Assembly (NCBI GenBank): GCA_008360955.1
Contig: LUCM01006299.1
Location: 208,597-272,596, forward strand
Source: Fasciolopsis buskii
Taxonomy: Eukaryota; Platyhelminthes; Trematoda; Plagiorchiida; Fasciolidae
Direction of reading: 5' to 3'
DNA length: 64,000 nt
A model generated the notes under the pieces. That model worked only from the letters and a program-made list of their open reading frames with translations. It had not been told where the DNA came from and ran no database searches. The translations under genes were made by a program, and so were the position numbers. The first letter of the stretch is position 1, and each line of letters opens with the position of its first letter. Positions 62,801 to 64,000 of this stretch are shown here, one piece after another.

Positions 62801-63058
62801 TTCCCAATCAAAATTAAGCAACTTAACGTCCTAGGCGGTGCTCTGCTCGAAAAGCCATCGAATTCGTTGACACTCTTATTCTTCGTTTTTTGAATCGCTA
62901 TTTCTATTGATATTGTTTAGGATTGTCAATTACCCCATCCCTCACCACATCTCTCGGAAGTTGCTCAGGCTTCTAATGATATGGCGTCCTCGGGGCTTAC
63001 ACGTCCCATGGAATATGGCATCAGCCCTGGTTATGCATCTCCACTCTATCACAAGCAG
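50567..63058 (+). CDS. Nova/Pasilla-like KH-domain RNA-binding protein gene, six exons, partial at both ends
   Basis: Six exons join in one frame: 50567-50704, 50813-50955, 51067-51220, 55171-55572, 60776-61209 and 62921-63058, about 470 codons. Exit phases are 1, 0, 1, 1, 0, 0 and every junction fits GT/AG. The protein shows two type I KH domains with the RNA-binding GxxG loops IIGKGG (KH1) and IIGKSG (KH2). It also has the Nova hallmarks DFYPG followed by ERVC, and EDPHSGSCPNCSY after KH2. Known Nova/Pasilla proteins are nuclear splicing regulators that bind YCAY clusters through KH domains, often in neurons; this role is inferred here. A Ser/Pro/Asn-rich linker follows KH2, as in the family. 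KH3 and the start codon are not visible, so the gene continues on both sides. Introns of 3.95 and 5.2 kb hold mobile elements. PCBP/hnRNP K relatives are less likely because of the post-KH2 motif. Confidence 0.88.
50813..50955 (+). CDS. Nova-like gene, exon b: end of KH1 and inter-KH linker
   Basis: A 108-bp intron precedes this exon (acceptor GATCCAG/GCACAG); the donor is CAATCAG/GTAAGA. It completes the split glycine and reads TVERVCVIVGSVRACMQL, then DYIMRKISERPE, the last strand and helix of KH1, followed by a short linker ending HNQ. The ERVC-x-I-x-G pattern is characteristic of Nova KH1. Exit is in phase 0. Confidence 0.9.
51067..51220 (+). CDS. Nova-like gene, exon c: first part of KH2
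   Basis: The acceptor is AATGCTCAG/CTGCGA and the donor ATCACAG/GTACGT, exit phase 1. The exon reads LRILVPNTTAGIIIGKSG, then FIKQIKEESGAVVHISQKS and LLERCIIITG. This is the KH2 core, with GKSG as the RNA-binding loop. Nova KH2 normally starts with a VPNSTAGLIIGKGG-like block, which this matches closely. The next exon lies 3.95 kb away, beyond LTR-like repeats and the 73-N gap. Confidence 0.9.
51350..51908 (+). repeat. LTR-like repeat, copy 1 (contains the 73-N gap)
   Basis: Begins TGTTATG and ends CATAACA, perfect 7-bp terminal inverted ends of the TG...CA type. By alignment with copy 2 the 73 N at 51609-51681 replace 92 bases, so the true length is 578. A TATA-like tttatataa follows the gap. 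The 5' flank is GATT. It lies in the third Nova-like intron in the sense orientation. Confidence 0.78.
51609..51681. other. Assembly gap (73 N)
   Basis: Lies inside LTR-like copy 1. Copies 2 and 3 show the missing sequence should be close to 92 bases. Confidence 0.99.
52556..53218. repeat. Dispersed TA-associated repeat, further copies
   Basis: Holds (TA)n tracts at 52556-52586 and 52900-52939. Block 52600-52735 matches 925-1045 in reverse complement. Block 52788-52870 and block 53140-53218 both carry the gactcacagttgt...cgacgaag core, seen in reverse complement at 1083-1165. Block 52985-53035 matches 925-960 in direct orientation. Units occur in mixed orientation. Confidence 0.55.
54416..54993 (+). 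repeat. LTR-like repeat, copy 2
   Basis: 578 bases, TGTTATG...CATGACA, same orientation as copy 1 and nearly identical to it; the visible differences lie in the last 30 bases. Flanks are GATAA (left) and GATTA (right), an imperfect 5-bp match. Alternatively GATT on its right pairs with GATT on the left of copy 1. Open frame 54619-54813 is shared by the family but has no known motif. Confidence 0.8.
55171..55572 (+). CDS. Nova-like gene, exon d: end of KH2 and start of linker
   Basis: The acceptor is GATTTTTCAG/GCGATC and the donor CGCCCA/GTAAGT, exit phase 1. The first 30 residues (DLDERRTAMSMILSKIAEDP) are the last KH2 helix, followed by HSGSCPNCSY, a Nova-specific stretch. The remaining ~95 residues are rich in Pro, Thr, Ser and Asn with no predicted fold, as expected for the long KH2-KH3 spacer. 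The in-frame ATG upstream at 55131 belongs to the intron. Confidence 0.9.
56331..56811. mobile_element. Foldback element: perfect 184-bp-arm palindrome between (TA)n tracts
   Basis: Arms 56362-56545 and 56578-56761 are exact reverse complements over 184 bases with a 32-base loop. (TA)n flanks both sides (56331-56361 and about 56786-56811). The whole unit is bracketed by the 7-base direct repeat AATTTGA (56324-56330 and 56812-56818), like a target-site duplication. Between the right arm and right TA tract are 25 extra bases with no counterpart on the left. The two ORFs here are the same frame read from each arm and not genes. It lies in the fourth Nova-like intron. Confidence 0.85.
57822..57881. 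repeat. (TAG)n-type trinucleotide microsatellite
   Basis: About 20 imperfect units of TAG/CAG, plus strand, within the fourth Nova-like intron. Confidence 0.95.
59131..59691 (+). repeat. LTR-like repeat, copy 3
   Basis: 561 bases, TGTTATG...CATAACA. More diverged than copies 1 and 2 (several substitutions, and an (AAAT)n expansion at 59628-59648 replacing part of the 3' region). Flanks are CGAAC and TAAAC, no clear target duplication. Same orientation as the other copies, in the fourth Nova-like intron. Confidence 0.78.
59692..60775. other. Intronic sequence, nothing recognised
   Basis: Separates LTR-like copy 3 from the Nova-like exon at 60776. Open frames at 59673-59915 and 60428-60610 have no motif. 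Confidence 0.5.
60776..61209 (+). CDS. Nova-like gene, exon e: low-complexity linker
   Basis: The acceptor is TGCGTCATAG/CTCTTG and the donor CTTCGG/GTAAGC. Entry phase 1 matches the previous exon and exit is phase 0. About 145 residues are open, rich in Pro, Ser, Asn and Gln (for example SSSQTPVLSPSAAGM and PMNGSLQGPLAPSVP). No domain is visible. Assignment to the Nova gene rests on strand, phase, splice sites and composition, which resembles the KH2-KH3 spacer of the family. Confidence 0.78.
61210..62920. other. Intron of the Nova-like gene, nothing recognised
   Basis: Runs from the GTAAGC donor to the TTGTTTAG acceptor. No repeat family seen elsewhere in the window was detected. Confidence 0.5.
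62921..63058 (+). CDS. Nova-like gene, exon f: linker exon
   Basis: A good acceptor (TATTGTTTAG/GATTGT) opens a 46-codon phase 0/0 reading DCQLPHPSPHLSEVAQASND and ending SPLYHKQ. The donor AAGCAG/GTCCAC is weak, and the frame closes with a stop eight codons further on, so a splice here is required. Phase 0 agrees with the upstream exon. Composition (Ser, Pro, Ala) suits the same linker. KH3 is not seen in the last 940 bases of the window. Confidence 0.62.
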
Positions 63059-63104
63059 GTCCACTTCCCGGCGAGCCACTAGGCCACCCTGGATGGGCCT
63101 TCAA

Positions 63105-63640
63105 GACTGTCGGTGTTGAACACCGGTATCTTCGAAGTACTGACTGAACATGGTTGGATAATTCTATTGGCAACCGGAGGTGGGACGTAGAGTATTAGGT
63201 CAAAAGCTGAGTCGCCAGGAGAGGTATCGAAGTTGAGCAGGTCGAAGTGGTTGGGGCACGTACTACACATTCCCACAAACCGACTGCTCTCCGATGCAGG
63301 CCATGGTTAGAAGATGACTCAAGTTAGTCAGTACACGACTGCAAAATCATACGAAAGTCTTTAACATTCGTTCTCCTACAGTATCTCGAGTTAGATTACT
63401 GTGCTGGGATCCACTGGATCAAACAACGCGATGTTTGGAGACCTTAGGCGATATGGCTAAAAGCAGCAGACAGTGGCAGTCTTGGATTCGGAACACTTCC
63501 GCTTTCCGTATACTTCTGACTTGTGATCTTACAATTTTTCTTCCGCAATTATTCGGCCTTTTGAGGTAGTGGTTAAGACCGGAGTTTAATGGCTGTAAAT
63601 CTGAGGTGAATTGCACTTTATGGCTTATTGAGAATACTGT
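63105..63640 (+). mobile_element. LINE C-terminal and 3' fragment
   Basis: Plus-strand frames read RVLGQKLSRQERYRS near 63190, KWLGHVLHIPTNRLLSDAGHG near 63245-63310 and DYCAGIHWIKQRDVWRP near 63395. The WLGHVLR-type block is the usual C-terminal signature of RTE-like and related LINEs. Subfamily differs from those at 11.9 and 41.3 kb. Confidence 0.6.
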
Positions 63641-64000
63641 TTTTCTGATTTCACACTACTGTCTGGTAACCTTAGACTAATCTCTCGTGGCGAACTTCTT
63701 CGCTTGAGGCCCAAGTTAAACTAAGGTTAGAAACCTATTAGACCTGATAGCACTCAGTTTTCACACTTACCTCTCAAATAATTATCGATTCTAGTTTCTC
63801 TGCTTTGAAGTGGATTTTAATCTAAATCAAAATGGTTAATTCGAATTGATTTTGTTAGAAGTTGCGGGCGGAAGATGGGTAGTAAAGAGGGTAATGGCGG
63901 TTGGATGTGCTAAACCTTCGGAACTGGCTTGGTTGCTGATACAACTTGGTGTCCACGAGGCGACAGTCGCGTAGGCGAATGGACGAACGTGCATTCGGCT
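63641..64000. other. No feature recognised
   Basis: No KH3-like GxxG block and no splice-bounded frame could be read before the window ends. Confidence 0.5.

Overview
The window looks like a stretch of nuclear DNA from a flatworm, most likely a trematode (fluke). Genes are split by large introns. Splice sites are GT/AG, codon use is unbiased, and (TA)n tracts are frequent. Much of the sequence is decayed CR1-like and RTE/SR2-like LINE copies, plus BEL/Pao and Ty3/gypsy debris. Fluke identity is an inference from repeat families and gene structure, not from a diagnostic marker. There are two assembly gaps: 73 N at 51609-51681 and one N at 42148.

Two host genes can be supported. On the plus strand, 50567-63058 holds six exons of a Nova/Pasilla-type KH-domain RNA-binding protein. 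KH1 is split over exons a and b, KH2 over exons c and d, and a low-complexity linker follows in exons d to f. The 5' end and KH3 lie outside the window. On the minus strand, five phase-compatible exons from 20632 down to 1908 form a coiled-coil protein I cannot name. Its two downstream exons (6883-7031 and 1908-2019) are strong; the three upstream ones are weaker. One intron of this gene, 12.3 kb long, is filled with RTE-like LINE copies. A tRNA-Val(CAC)-like gene sits at 1368-1440, followed directly by a degenerate tRNA-like segment, which suggests a tRNA-derived SINE.

Region by region: 0.9-1.6 kb, dispersed TA-linked repeat and tRNA/SINE; 1.9-7.0 kb, coiled-coil exons flanking a CR1-like LINE (2.6-5.4 kb); 10.9-19.0 kb, minus-strand cluster of RTE-like LINE copies; 19.3-20.6 kb, further minus-strand exons; 20.7-26.3 kb, nothing recognised; 26.4-27.4 kb, BEL/Pao remnant; 28.8-30.8 kb, second CR1-like LINE; 32.4-38.6 kb, a pair of 466-bp inverted repeats enclosing 5.3 kb of unexplained DNA; 39.4-44.5 kb, mosaic of RTE-like fragments in both orientations, including a chimeric ORF with a duplicated reverse-transcriptase motif; 44.6-45.8 kb, minus-strand Ty3/gypsy integrase remnant; 48.8-49.1 kb, LINE fragment; 50.6-63.1 kb, the Nova-like gene, whose introns carry three LTR-like repeats and a perfect 184-bp-arm palindrome; 63.1-63.6 kb, LINE 3' fragment.

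The most unusual items are the perfect palindrome at 56331-56811 (7-bp flanking direct repeats), the long inverted-repeat pair at 32.4/38.2 kb, the LTR-like trio with TGTTATG/CATAACA ends, and the recombinant LINE structures around 39-44 kb.
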